Assembly (NCBI GenBank): GCA_965204395.1
Contig: OZ241987.1
Span: forward strand, 1,860,001-1,924,000
Origin: Bin87 sp965204395
Lineage (GTDB): Bacteria > Chloroflexota > Dehalococcoidia > Lucifugimonadales > UBA3495
DNA length: 64,000 bases
Direction: 5' to 3'
Shown here in pieces: positions 42,570-51,238 of this stretch. Below the pieces are notes generated by a model. The model saw nothing but the letters and a program-made list of their open reading frames with translations. It did not search any database and was not told where the DNA came from. The stretch's first letter is position 1. Each line of letters opens with the position of its first letter. The translations under genes were made by a program, and so were the position numbers.

Positions 42570-43541
42570 ATGGAAGAACCCACCAAGGTATTGGTAACCG
42601 GCGGCGCCGGTTTTATCGGGTCGCACCTCGTAAGCGGCCTGCTGGATAGTGGCTACGCGGTGGCCGTGGTTGACGATCTCAGCTCCGGTCAACTGCGCAA
42701 TCTCGACCACCGGGCGACCTTCTATCACGCCCCAATCAATGATCCACGCATCAACCAGATCATTCAGCGCGAAGGGCCCGAGATAATATTTCACCTGGCC
42801 GCCCAGAGCAGCGTGCGACAGTCCACGCTGGATCCGGTGGCCGACGCCGATTCCAACGTGCTGGGCACCATCCGGCTGCTGTCCGCCGCCGCCGCCGAAG
42901 GGGTCGACAAGATCGTTTTCTCCTCCACCGGCGGCGCCATCTACGGCAACCCGGACACCGTCCCGTGCGACGAGGACACTCCCGTAAATCCCCTCACCCC
43001 GTACGCCTTGTCCAAGTATGTCAGCGAGTTGTACCTCGATCTCTTCTACCAGACCTACGGCCTGCAATACACTATCCTGCGGTACGCCAACGTGTACGGG
43101 CCCGGTCAGGACCCCAACGGCGAGGCCGGCGTGATCGCCATCTTCGCCGGTTTGATGCTCCGGGGCCGCAGCCCCAACATCTATGGAAATGGTGAGCAGG
43201 AACGGGACTTCGTGTACGTGTCCGACGTGGTCGAAGCCAACCTGGCGGCGGCATATCGAGGCGACGGCGGAACATACAACATAGGCACGGGTGAGCCTGT
43301 TACTATCAACCGCATCCATTCCCTGTTGCAGGCGTGTACGGAGTTTTTCCAGGAGCCGGTTTATCGGCCCCGGCGGGCTGGCGAAGTTTTGAGCATCGCC
43401 CTGGAGTCCAGCCGCGCCGCCAGGGAACTGAGTTGGGAACCCAAGGTATCGCTTGAGGAAGGCCTTCGCCATGCCGTCGATTACGTTCGCGCGGCCTCGG
43501 TGCGGCGGTCGGCCCGCGCCCGTTACGGCGCAAATCGCTGA
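42570..43541 (+). CDS. NAD-dependent sugar-nucleotide epimerase/dehydratase (GalE-like)
   Basis: The 323-residue extended SDR has the NAD loop TGGAGFIGS (10-18), Asp35/Asp36 for NAD preference, the HLAAQSSV block, catalytic Ser/Thr near 119-120 and Tyr145-x-x-x-Lys149 (YALSK). It also has LRYANVYGPGQ, typical of UDP-glucose 4-epimerases. The ATG at 42570 gives the expected N-terminus; the longer frame to 42441 adds non-homologous sequence. It probably supplies UDP-galactose or a related sugar for envelope polysaccharide. Confidence 0.92.
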   Translation: MEEPTKVLVTGGAGFIGSHLVSGLLDSGYAVAVVDDLSSGQLRNLDHRATFYHAPINDPRINQIIQREGPEIIFHLAAQSSVRQSTLDPVADADSNVLGTIRLLSAAAAEGVDKIVFSSTGGAIYGNPDTVPCDEDTPVNPLTPYALSKYVSELYLDLFYQTYGLQYTILRYANVYGPGQDPNGEAGVIAIFAGLMLRGRSPNIYGNGEQERDFVYVSDVVEANLAAAYRGDGGTYNIGTGEPVTINRIHSLLQACTEFFQEPVYRPRRAGEVLSIALESSRAARELSWEPKVSLEEGLRHAVDYVRAASVRRSARARYGANR

Positions 43542-43621
43542 TGTGTGGAGGCGCGCCAAGCTACTATCTCGCCTGACCACCAGGGTAGGACTACCACCAC
43601 CCGATAGGAGGGACCATTTCG

Positions 43622-44542
43622 ATGGCAAAGGACTACGACGTTGTGATTCTCGGCGCCGGCGCCGCCGGTATGTCCGCCGGCCTCTATTCCACACGCGCCA
43701 TGCTCAGCACCCTGATGATCGAGAGCATCGGTCCCGGCGGCCAACTCCTGATCACCGACGACATTGAGAACTACCCGGGGTTCCGCGCCGGCGTAAAGGG
43801 TCAGGAACTGGCCGACGAAATGTACAACCAAGCGGACCGGTTCGGCGCCGAAATGGAGTTCGCCGAGGTCGAGTCGGTGGAAAACCTCTACGATGACCGC
43901 AAGCTGGTCCGGACCTCTGAGGGCGATTTCACCGCCAAGGCAATTATCATCGCCACCGGCGGCGCTCATAACAAGCTGGGCGTCCCCGGCGAGGACGAGT
44001 TCGGCGGTCGCGGCGTCTCCTACTGCGCCGTTTGCGACGGAAACTTCTTCCGTGGTCAGGACGTGGTGGTCGTCGGCGGCGGCGACTCCGCCATGGACGA
44101 GAGCTTCTACCTTACCGGCATCTGCAACTCCGTTACCATCATCCACCGGCGCGATGAGTTGCGCGCCACCAAGGTGCTCCAGGACCGCGCCTTTGCCAAT
44201 CCCAAATACAAGTGGCTGTGGAGCCACGTCGTCGAGGAGTTCGTCGGCAACGACGTCCTGGAGGCTGCCCGCGTCAAGGACCTCAAAACCGGCGAGATTT
44301 ACGACTACCCCACCGCCGCTGCTTTCGTTTACGTCGGCTTCCACCCCAATACCGAGGCTTTCAAAGACCAGCTGGACATGGACGAACTGGGCCACATCCG
44401 CGCCGACATCCACATGCGCACCAACATTCCCAAGGTGTACGTCTGCGGCGACGCCCGCGCTGAATCCACCCGCCAGTTGGGCGCAGCCGTCGGCGACGGC
44501 ATCACCGCCGCCCTGGCCGCCTTCCACGACCTGTCATCCTGA
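43622..44542 (+). CDS. trxB: Thioredoxin-disulfide reductase
   Basis: The 306-residue flavoprotein has FAD-binding GAGAAGMSAG (11-20), the redox pair Cys135-Ala-Val-Cys138 in YCAVCDG, the NADPH loop GGGDSAMDE and the terminal VCGDARAESTRQLGAAVGDG. It reduces thioredoxin with NADPH in the cytoplasm. Low-molecular-weight length is standard. A strong aggaggga site is 9 nt before the ATG. The NADPH loop has DSAMDE where many have DSAVEEA, within family variation. Confidence 0.95.
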   Translation: MAKDYDVVILGAGAAGMSAGLYSTRAMLSTLMIESIGPGGQLLITDDIENYPGFRAGVKGQELADEMYNQADRFGAEMEFAEVESVENLYDDRKLVRTSEGDFTAKAIIIATGGAHNKLGVPGEDEFGGRGVSYCAVCDGNFFRGQDVVVVGGGDSAMDESFYLTGICNSVTIIHRRDELRATKVLQDRAFANPKYKWLWSHVVEEFVGNDVLEAARVKDLKTGEIYDYPTAAAFVYVGFHPNTEAFKDQLDMDELGHIRADIHMRTNIPKVYVCGDARAESTRQLGAAVGDGITAALAAFHDLSS

Positions 44543-44558
44543 CGTACAACTGACGCAA

Positions 44559-44741
44559 ATCAACAGAGCAATAGCGAATCACGTCTCCGACGAAAAAACG
44601 CTTCACCTGTTCCAGTCCGAATCACGTGGGAATGTTCGATATGAAGGAGCATATCGTTGCGATGGTTACTACTACGAAGCAGGAATGGACAGCGCCGGGA
44701 ATACTCGTCAAGTGATTGTGTTCGAATTGAATATGCAGTAA
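44559..44741 (+). pseudogene. C-terminal remnant of a restriction-type (SRA-like) protein
   Basis: About 60 codons without a start follow trxB: INRAIANHVSDEKTLHLF, then GNVRYEGAYRCDGYYYEAGMD and SAGNTRQVIVFELNMQ. This fits the C-terminal signature of HNH/SRA-type restriction proteins of the ScoMcrA kind (NxAIxxH..GKxLhLF...vrYvGe...gy...pDxxGnxRxaivFeL). The rest of the gene is missing. Confidence 0.6.
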
Positions 44742-44778
44742 CCCTATTCGTGAGGATTGGCCTGTATTCGATCAGACG

Positions 44779-45522
44779 TCATACTAATCGCCACGCCTCC
44801 CGTCCCAGCAACGCCAGGCACCCACCGATGATCACAAACAGAACGGCGTAGCGGAACACCTCCAGGCTCATCCGTCGCGATAGCCAACCGCCGGCCAGCG
44901 ACCCCGCGACCACTGCCGGCGCTCCCACTCCGATGTCGTACACCATCTCGCGCGGGATCAGCCCCGTCATCGCGTACAGTGCGAGACCCAGCACACCTGC
45001 CAACAGGAAATACACCGCCAGCGTCGCCCGCATCTGCTCCCGCGTCCAGTCCTGCTCTATGGCGTAGATGCCGGCCACGAAACCGCCAATACTCAACGTC
45101 GTGGTTAGCAGCGTCGTCGTGAATCCGAAACCGACCGCGCCCCCACGTGTCCTGGCCCCGGGCAGCCGCACGTCGAGCAGCATCAATAGGGCAATCACCA
45201 AGATAAGACCGGCAATCGCCGTCCGCAGCACCGTTGGCGCGGCAGTACTCAACAGGAATACGCCCAACGGTACCGGTGGCAGTCCGGCCACCACGAACAG
45301 CCATGACTGTCGCCACCGGTAATGCCGCCAGGTTTGCGCCAGGATCATCACCGTAGCCAGCACGATCATCGAGTTGGCCAGCACCACTACCTGCTGCGGC
45401 TCCAGTATCAGCAAGAGGATCGGCGCCAGCGCCAGCGCCATCCCGAAACCCACGGCACTGAAAACGAACGAACCCAGCAGCAGCGCCGCCAGGCCGACGA
45501 CCAACTCCCAGCCGGCCAGCAT
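44779..45522 (-). CDS. TauE/SafE-family membrane transporter
   Basis: The 247-residue protein has about eight membrane helices and the family's duplicated opening, GLAALLLGSFVFSAVGFGMALALAPILLLILEPQQVV. Conserved PxPLGVFLL and GGFVAGIYAI segments are also present. These permeases export or import sulfite, sulfoacetate and other organosulfur or C2 anions. The start ATG overlaps the stop of the NAD-kinase-like gene (TGATG), so the two are translationally coupled. Confidence 0.9.
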   Translation of the reverse strand: MLAGWELVVGLAALLLGSFVFSAVGFGMALALAPILLLILEPQQVVVLANSMIVLATVMILAQTWRHYRWRQSWLFVVAGLPPVPLGVFLLSTAAPTVLRTAIAGLILVIALLMLLDVRLPGARTRGGAVGFGFTTTLLTTTLSIGGFVAGIYAIEQDWTREQMRATLAVYFLLAGVLGLALYAMTGLIPREMVYDIGVGAPAVVAGSLAGGWLSRRMSLEVFRYAVLFVIIGGCLALLGREAWRLV

Positions 45523-46523
45523 CAGGGGTGGTTGAACAGACCTAGTTGCGCCGCTCGCAATAGCGCCCGCTGCACCTGCACCACCGGCGGACCGTCCCGC
45601 GCCAGCACTACCTCCACCGCGTCATCGGGACTCAGCACCAGCGACCGTTCGCCGTCCAGGGCGATGGTGCAGTATCGCCGTTGCAATGACACGGGAACGC
45701 CCTCGTGCAGCAGGTCCCACCTCGCAATCGTCGCCGGCTCCACCATGCCCGGAGCCACGGGCGCAATCACCGTGGATGAGCCGTCCGGGTCCGCGTCCGG
45801 CCCTGCGAGACGGTAGTGCAACCCGCCCACGTCGGCCAGCGACAGGGGATGCAGCCGCCCGCCGATGGACGACAGGCCAATGCCGGCCGGTTCGGCGCGA
45901 GTCAAAAACACCTCATACACGGTCCGCAGATCCCATATCGCCCGCGTCGCCACGTACCGCTCACGCGAGACCGCCACGTCCACCAGCGCCAGTTCCGTCG
46001 GCTCGCCGTTCACGTGGATGTGCAGTGTCTTGCTGACTATCGCGGCGTCGTTCGCGCTGAGCCGTCTCGATGCGATCAGCCCTGCGGCAATCCCTGCCAG
46101 CGTGCCCTCCACCATCGCCGGAAAAATGTTGTTGGTGCCCGTTGAGATCGCCACCACCGGTATCTGGTTCGTGCCCACGGCCACCGCCCGGTTGGTGCCG
46201 TCGCCGCCCAGCGTGATCAGGCATCCCACGCCCATTTCCGCCATCATCGCTGCTGCCCGGGTCGTGTCCCCCTCGGTGTACAGCGGCGACATCGGCAGCA
46301 ACTCCAGCGGAATGTTGATGCCCGAATCATCGGCGGCCCGACGACACAGGTTGCCGCTGTCGGGCATCGCCACCACCTTGTCCACCTCGGTGGATTGCAG
46401 CCCGATCAGCGCCCGCCGAATGGTGTTCACCTTCTCCCAGTCGGGCACCACGCGGCCCTGTGCCACCAGCCGGCGAATGTCCTTGCTGGCGGCGGGATTG
46501 GCGATGATTCCAACGGTAGCCAT
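45522..46523 (-). CDS. NAD kinase-like protein (AcoX type)
   Basis: The protein (333 residues from ATG 46523; a TTG two codons earlier is possible) has the N-terminal VGIIANPAASKDIRRL, the GGDGTNR nucleotide motif (about 109-115) and STGTNNIFP. These are hallmarks of the ATP-NAD kinase fold as in AcoX, which accompanies acetoin catabolism. True NAD kinase is shorter and has NE/D motif spacing not obvious here. The tight coupling to the TauE/SafE permease suggests a metabolic rather than housekeeping role. Confidence 0.86.
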   Translation of the reverse strand: MATVGIIANPAASKDIRRLVAQGRVVPDWEKVNTIRRALIGLQSTEVDKVVAMPDSGNLCRRAADDSGINIPLELLPMSPLYTEGDTTRAAAMMAEMGVGCLITLGGDGTNRAVAVGTNQIPVVAISTGTNNIFPAMVEGTLAGIAAGLIASRRLSANDAAIVSKTLHIHVNGEPTELALVDVAVSRERYVATRAIWDLRTVYEVFLTRAEPAGIGLSSIGGRLHPLSLADVGGLHYRLAGPDADPDGSSTVIAPVAPGMVEPATIARWDLLHEGVPVSLQRRYCTIALDGERSLVLSPDDAVEVVLARDGPPVVQVQRALLRAAQLGLFNHP

Positions 46524-46795
46524 GCTCAAAATTTGCCTCTCCCTCGCTGGGCGGAAGTCCGCCGATGGCGGGAGAGGGCCGGGATGCGGTATGCCCGCCT
46601 CGGGCGGGAGGGTGAACGGCGCAACGGACGCCTACTATACACCATGCCCAATTCCGGATGAGTCTCGCCCCTCCTTCCCCTTGGGGTACGTTGGCGTACT
46701 CCGGGTATCATGGCCTATGCCTCAAATCTGTTAGAGACACCGGTATCACCACTCGGTGCCCTCGGGGAGCAGACCACATCGGTAAGGATGGTACA

Positions 46796-47206
46796 ATGCG
46801 GGAAGATAACGGTGCCCGTCCAACTTGGCGATTTTTCGACGGCGCAGTGTCGATCAGCATCAGCATGTTGCTTGCAGTGGTGCTCGCCGAGTGCAGAGAA
46901 TGCACAGGGTTGCCACCATTGGGTTACTTCAATTCGCTGACTGCACGCGACGACGGGATTATCATCGTAGCGACGCTGCTGCTGTTTCCCACGTCGATGG
47001 TGTTCTACGGAGGAATGATAGTGTTTTTCGCGGCGAGAGAGACTGTAAAAGCGTGGGCTGAAAAAAGGGACATAAAAAGGGACATGCAAAGCCGGCAAGC
47101 AGAGCGCGAGCGTATCCAACGCGAAATGGCCAAGCTGGGCGCTCCCCTCACACCGGAACAGGTCAGGATAATTTCCGGAGAAACGGGTAAAGACGAATCC
47201 GAGTAA
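46796..47206 (+). CDS. Small two-helix membrane protein with charged coiled-coil tail
   Basis: From the ATG at 46796 the protein has 136 residues. Two membrane helices (about 17-35 and 53-78) flank a short loop with CRECTG. A charged helical tail follows (AWAEKRDIKRDMQSRQAERERIQREMAKLG). The tail resembles those of the coiled-coil proteins in the ABC operon only in composition. An aagga site is close to the start. The next gene, an amidase, begins 48 nt downstream. Function unknown. Confidence 0.6.
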   Translation: MREDNGARPTWRFFDGAVSISISMLLAVVLAECRECTGLPPLGYFNSLTARDDGIIIVATLLLFPTSMVFYGGMIVFFAARETVKAWAEKRDIKRDMQSRQAERERIQREMAKLGAPLTPEQVRIISGETGKDESE

Positions 47207-47254
47207 ACCCTGCTTGGCACAATTTCAGGCTGCAACTATCAACAGGAGTATGTA

Positions 47255-48673
47255 GTGGACACCGAACTCGCCTTCGCACCCGCCACCGAAATCCGGCGCA
47301 TGATCGCCGATGGAGAGCTCTCCTCCGTCGAACTCACCGAGCTGTTCTACCAGCGCATTGAGGAACTCAACCCACGCCTCAGCGCCTACCTCGCCCTCTG
47401 CCCCGACCAGGCCCTCGCCGACGCCCGTGCCGCCGACGAGGCAGTGCAGCGCGGCGACACCCTCGGCCCGCTCCACGGCATACCTATCTCCATCAAGGAC
47501 CTGGAACTCACCAAGGGCGTGACCACCACCATGGGTTCCGCCATATTCCGCGACCGCGTGCCCGACATGGACTCCATCGTCGTCGAGCGGGTCAAGGCCG
47601 CCGGCGCAATCATCTTGGGCAAGACCAACACGCCCGAGTTCGGCCAGTCCGGAACCACCGAGAACCTGGTCAGTGAACCCTGCCGCAACCCGTGGAACAC
47701 CGATTACACGCCCGGCGGCAGCAGCGGCGGCGCGGCATCCGCCTTGGCCGCCGGCCTCTGCACCCTGGCCACCGGCAGTGACGGCGGCGGCAGCATCCGC
47801 ATACCGTCCAGCTTCAGCGGCGTAACCGGCATCAAGCCGTCCCACGGTCGCGTCCCTCGCTACGGCGGATACGGTGGCCCCGCCGTCAACCACTTCTCCC
47901 AGTCCGGTCCCATGAGCCGCACCGTGGCAGACACCGCGATGCTGTTGCAGGTGCTGGCCGGTCCCGATTCGCGCGACCCCAACACCATGACCGACACACC
48001 GCCCGACTACACCGCCGCGTTGGAGGGCGGTGTCCAGGGCTGGCGCATCGCGTGGAGTGACGACTTCGGCTACGCTGCCGTGGACCCCGAGGTGGTGCAG
48101 GTTACCCGCGCCGCCGCCCAGGTGTTCCAAGAGATGGGTGCCATCGTCGAGGAGGCCGCCCCCGAGATCGAAGGTGACCCTTTCCCTGCCTTCGCCACCG
48201 TATTCGGCACCGCCTCCTACACCTCCAACATCGACCTCTATCCCGAACGCCGGGACGAACTCACCCACTACGTCCGCAACACCTACGACGCCGCGTCCCA
48301 GTACTCTGCCGCGGACCTGTCTCGCGCGTTGGCTTACGTTGACCGTCACAAGCGTCGCTTCGCCGATTTCTTCAACACCTACGACCTGCTACTCACGCCG
48401 GCGATGGCCGTAACTGCCTTTCCCATCGGCGAGCATCCCACCACCATCGCCGGCCGCTCGGTGGATCTCTGGTGGGGCTACCTGCCCTTCACGTTCCCCA
48501 TCAACATGAGCGGCCAGACGGCGTCCAGCGTCCCCTGTGGATTCTCGGCAGCCGGCCTCCCCATCGGCCTGCACCTGGTGGGCCCCGCCGGAGCCGAGGG
48601 TCGCGTACTCCGCGCCATGGCCGCATTTGAGGACGCCCAGCCCTGGAGCCAACATCGCCCACCCGTGTCCTGA
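47255..48673 (+). CDS. Amidase (amidase-signature family)
   Basis: The 472-residue enzyme starts at GTG 47255, 8 nt after aggag. The catalytic Ser-cisSer-Lys triad is visible: Lys81 in ISIKD, Ser156/Ser157 in GGSSGGA and Ser180 in DGGGSIRIP. The family hydrolyses amides, including aliphatic amides, aryl amides and Glu-tRNA(Gln) intermediates; absence of gatB/gatC neighbours and the divergent middle argue against GatA. It is a cytoplasmic catabolic amidase, substrate unknown. A REP-like palindrome follows the stop. Confidence 0.93.
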   Translation: MDTELAFAPATEIRRMIADGELSSVELTELFYQRIEELNPRLSAYLALCPDQALADARAADEAVQRGDTLGPLHGIPISIKDLELTKGVTTTMGSAIFRDRVPDMDSIVVERVKAAGAIILGKTNTPEFGQSGTTENLVSEPCRNPWNTDYTPGGSSGGAASALAAGLCTLATGSDGGGSIRIPSSFSGVTGIKPSHGRVPRYGGYGGPAVNHFSQSGPMSRTVADTAMLLQVLAGPDSRDPNTMTDTPPDYTAALEGGVQGWRIAWSDDFGYAAVDPEVVQVTRAAAQVFQEMGAIVEEAAPEIEGDPFPAFATVFGTASYTSNIDLYPERRDELTHYVRNTYDAASQYSAADLSRALAYVDRHKRRFADFFNTYDLLLTPAMAVTAFPIGEHPTTIAGRSVDLWWGYLPFTFPINMSGQTASSVPCGFSAAGLPIGLHLVGPAGAEGRVLRAMAAFEDAQPWSQHRPPVS

Positions 48674-48704
48674 ACTCCCCGCGTCCAGGGGTGTGCAACG
48701 CGTA

Positions 48705-48727
48705 GGGGCAGGTTTCAAACCTGCCCC
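48705..48727. repeat. REP-like palindrome, variant after the amidase gene
   Basis: ggggcaggtttcaaacctgcccc has compensating changes on both arms relative to the other copies (g to a and c to t), so pairing is kept. It lies between convergent genes. Confidence 0.72.
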
Positions 48728-48752
48728 CAATCGATCCTAACTCCCGGCAACG

Positions 48753-50249
48753 TCAGCAAACGTCGGATCCCTGCCGCGTCAGCATCTCTTCCAGCACTTG
48801 GGGCAGGTCGGAACAGGCGACGTTGCTCATCACCGGCGCTGGAGGCTTCCCGTTGGTAGCGCGCGCCGCTACGCCTCCCCGGTAGATGTCCACCGCCTCC
48901 ACAATTTCGTCGTCGATCCGAACCCGCTTGCCCACCAGACCGATGTCGGCCAGGGCGTGGTTGGCGCACCCGTTGGCACAGCCGGACCAATACAGCGACA
49001 CCGGGCCGATCTTGGGCAGCCTTTGTTCCAGCACACGGGCCGTTTCCATGGCCCGTTCCTTAGTCTCGATCAGCGAGAAGTGGCAGTAATCGATGCCGGT
49101 GCAACTTACCGTTCCCCGCGTGATGTCCGACGGCCGATAGGACAACGTCTGCAAAAGCGGTTCGTCGGTCAGCGCTTCCAGCCGTTCGTCGGGCACGTTA
49201 GGGATGATCAGGTTCTGCTCCGGCGTGATGCGAATTTCACCATCCCCGTACTCGTCGGCCAGGTCGGCCACGCCCCGCAGTTGCGCCGTGGTGATGCGAC
49301 CCACCGGTACGCACAAGCCCACGTAGTTCAGGCCGGCCTGCTTCTGCGGGAATATACCGATGTGGCTCGTGTGGTTATCTGTCGCGGCGTCCCTGCCGGC
49401 GGACAACAGCGTACGTCCCGCCCGCGCTTCGATTTCGGTGCGGAACCTCTCGGCTCCCCACTCGGCAATCAGGAAAGCCAGGCGCACCTTGTTGCGGGCT
49501 TCGCGCGAACCGTGGTCGCGGAAAATCAGCACGATGTGGTTGCAGATTTCGGCGGCTTCTTCGGGCCTCACGAACAGATCCAGCGGCGTGTTTGGCGTGT
49601 AGCCTCCGGACCCCATCTTGCCACCCGCCGCCACGTTGAACCCGGCGATTTCCCGACCCTCAACCGTCTTGACGGCCGGCGTCATGGCGATGTCCTGGGT
49701 GGCAACGTGGGTACAGTTCTCCAGGCATCCCGTGATGGTGACGTTGAACTTGCGCGGCAGGTTGGTGTACTCCCGGTTGCCCACGAACATGTCGGTGAAC
49801 TCGCGGGCGATGGGTGATGCGTCCAGCAACTCGTGGGGAGTCAGGCCGGCTGCCGGACAGCCCACGATGGTGCGGATGTTGTCCATGCCCGTCTGCAGCG
49901 AGATCAGGCCGACGTCGTCCAGGCGCCGCCAGATGTCGGGCACCTGCTCGATGCTGAACTCGCGCAGCTGAATCTGCTGGCGGGTGGTGAGGTCGGCGAA
50001 CCCCTTGCCGTAGTCGTCGCTGATGCCGGCGATGGCGCGAAACTGGGCCGAGTTGCTGATGCCGTTGGAAATGCGGATGCGCATCATGAACCGGCCGGGA
50101 GTCTGCCGTCGGAAAAAGATGCCGGCCCACTTGAGGCGGTCCCGGTCATCCGTGGGGATGGATTCCCAGCCTTCCTTGCTGAAGTTGGGAATGTCGTTCA
50201 GGATCTCCAGGCCGTCTTTCTCGGCTTTGAGCGCTTCGACTTTGTTCAT
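48753..50249 (-). CDS. Ferredoxin-type nitrite/sulfite reductase (siroheme)
   Basis: The 498-residue protein has the duplicated siroheme/[4Fe-4S] reductase fold. Cluster ligands are Cys383, Cys389, Cys424 and Cys428 (CTGIDYC and SGCANGC). Siroheme-contacting residues appear in LTTRQQIQLR and NVTITGCLENCTH. It should reduce nitrite to ammonia or sulfite to sulfide in the cytoplasm using ferredoxin. The length and GMDNIRTIVGCPAAGL block favour the NirA type, but substrate cannot be fixed. It is monocistronic, with possible operator repeats upstream. Confidence 0.88.
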   Translation of the reverse strand: MNKVEALKAEKDGLEILNDIPNFSKEGWESIPTDDRDRLKWAGIFFRRQTPGRFMMRIRISNGISNSAQFRAIAGISDDYGKGFADLTTRQQIQLREFSIEQVPDIWRRLDDVGLISLQTGMDNIRTIVGCPAAGLTPHELLDASPIAREFTDMFVGNREYTNLPRKFNVTITGCLENCTHVATQDIAMTPAVKTVEGREIAGFNVAAGGKMGSGGYTPNTPLDLFVRPEEAAEICNHIVLIFRDHGSREARNKVRLAFLIAEWGAERFRTEIEARAGRTLLSAGRDAATDNHTSHIGIFPQKQAGLNYVGLCVPVGRITTAQLRGVADLADEYGDGEIRITPEQNLIIPNVPDERLEALTDEPLLQTLSYRPSDITRGTVSCTGIDYCHFSLIETKERAMETARVLEQRLPKIGPVSLYWSGCANGCANHALADIGLVGKRVRIDDEIVEAVDIYRGGVAARATNGKPPAPVMSNVACSDLPQVLEEMLTRQGSDVC

Positions 50250-50335
50250 GAGGGCTTGCTCCCTGCGGCCGGCGGGCCACGTATTCGCGAATTCGCCCCA
50301 TGAATGTAAAGGGTCGGTGTTGCGCCCCTATTGCC

Positions 50336-50374
50336 GCAAAATTAATGGACGGTAAAGGTTCCGTAAAATTAATG
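50336..50374 (-). promoter_or_regulatory. Direct repeats upstream of the nitrite/sulfite reductase gene
   Basis: gcaaaattaatg (50336-50347) and gtaaaattaatg (50363-50374) match at 11 of 12 bases with start-to-start spacing of 27 bp. They lie 87-125 bp before the reductase start in an AT-rich island and could be a regulator or polymerase site. Confidence 0.4.
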
Positions 50375-50381
50375 TGACAAC

Positions 50382-50410
50382 AAAAACCCCTCCTACAATC
50401 GTGGAAGGGG
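50382..50410 (-). terminator. Intrinsic terminator of the retropepsin gene
   Basis: On the minus strand cccctfirst arm (cccccttcc) pairs with ggagggg and is followed by tttttgttg, 25-50 nt after the aspartyl-protease stop. This is a classical stem plus T-run. Confidence 0.7.
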
Positions 50411-50434
50411 GCGCTCACGGAAGTGCTATGAGGG

Positions 50435-50893
50435 TTATGCCCCCGAGTCAATCTCGTCGCTCAGCGAGACCGCTCCGGTTCGCCCGTCGTAAATTAGCTG
50501 GAAGTGGCGCAGGAAATCCCTGCCCATGATGGCTGAATAGGGCTGACCACCCGCTTCCAGATGAACTCCCGCAAAAACGCCGGCGAACGTGGCACCTAAC
50601 GCGGGTATCGAGATTCGGGCCAAGTGAAAGTTGGCCATGCCCCTGCCGTGAACGCCAGACACCACCTCCTGGTTAACTATCGGCAGGTTCAGCGCGTGCG
50701 CCATATCTGAGTCAACGCAGGTGGTGTCCGAGCCCGTATCCACCAAGGCCGGCGATAATTGTTGTGCTATATCGGTAAGGCTAGATGCACCTATTGCAAG
50801 ATCGTCATCAAGACCGATGATGACTGGCAGGGTTGGTCCGCGCACGACGAGTAAATCGGGTTGGTTGACGAATCCACATTCAATCGTTGGCAT
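50435..50893 (-). CDS. Retropepsin-like aspartyl protease
   Basis: The 152-residue protein has the single-domain retropepsin pattern: catalytic Asp-Thr-Gly in ALVDTGSDTTCVD (about 51-53), a flap-like GVHGRG and the C-terminal hydrophobic-Gly motif AIMGRDFLRHF. Like viral enzymes it should work as a homodimer. No membrane helix is present. It overlaps the DUF5678 gene by 14 nt and ends with its own terminator, so the two are one operon. The cellular role of this bacterial pairing is not known. Confidence 0.87.
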   Translation of the reverse strand: MPTIECGFVNQPDLLVVRGPTLPVIIGLDDDLAIGASSLTDIAQQLSPALVDTGSDTTCVDSDMAHALNLPIVNQEVVSGVHGRGMANFHLARISIPALGATFAGVFAGVHLEAGGQPYSAIMGRDFLRHFQLIYDGRTGAVSLSDEIDSGA

Positions 50894-51128
50894 GGAGAGT
50901 CCGGTAATGCAGGTATGGTGGTAACGTCAGGGGAAGTGCACCAACACGCCTGACCAAACACGGACCCTGCTTAATGCGCACTATAGCGTCTTCGGCGGCC
51001 TCTTGGGATGTTTCGTAGCTTCCGACCAGCCGCTCGTCGTAGAACACGACCCACTTGCCGAAGTAGTCCAGTTCCAGATCGTCCTGCATCGCCTCGTAGG
51101 CGGCGATGTTTTCCTTCAGCGTGCTCAT
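50880..51128 (-). CDS. DUF5678-like small protein
   Basis: The 82-residue protein has the typical DUF5678 core: NIAAYEAMQDDLELDYFGKWVVFYDERLVGSYETSQEAAEDAI, followed by a variable tail. The family is short, often encoded directly before retropepsin-like proteases, as here. The ATG at 51128 follows ggaggctta-type sequence. Function unknown; it may be the protease's partner or regulator. Confidence 0.82.
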   Translation of the reverse strand: MSTLKENIAAYEAMQDDLELDYFGKWVVFYDERLVGSYETSQEAAEDAIVRIKQGPCLVRRVGALPLTLPPYLHYRTLHAND

Positions 51129-51182
51129 CGGTAAGCCTCCCGCGGTAACACACGAGCGAACCGCCTCTCTGAAACATGCTAG

Positions 51183-51212
51183 CGGCCCCCCTGCGCACTG
51201 GCAAGGGGGCCG
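51183..51212. terminator. GC-rich hairpin after the dienelactone hydrolase gene
   Basis: cggccccc (51183-51190) pairs with gggggccg (51205-51212). It lies 27 nt after the hydrolase stop on the minus strand. The following T-content is low, so termination is plausible but not certain. Confidence 0.5.
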
Positions 51213-51238
51213 TTGTTCAAGCGGATTGGCCCGGTCGC

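Noticed and set aside
47225..48349. Long open frame antisense to the amidase
   Set aside because: Gly/Val/Asp-rich shadow of a well-supported amidase gene.
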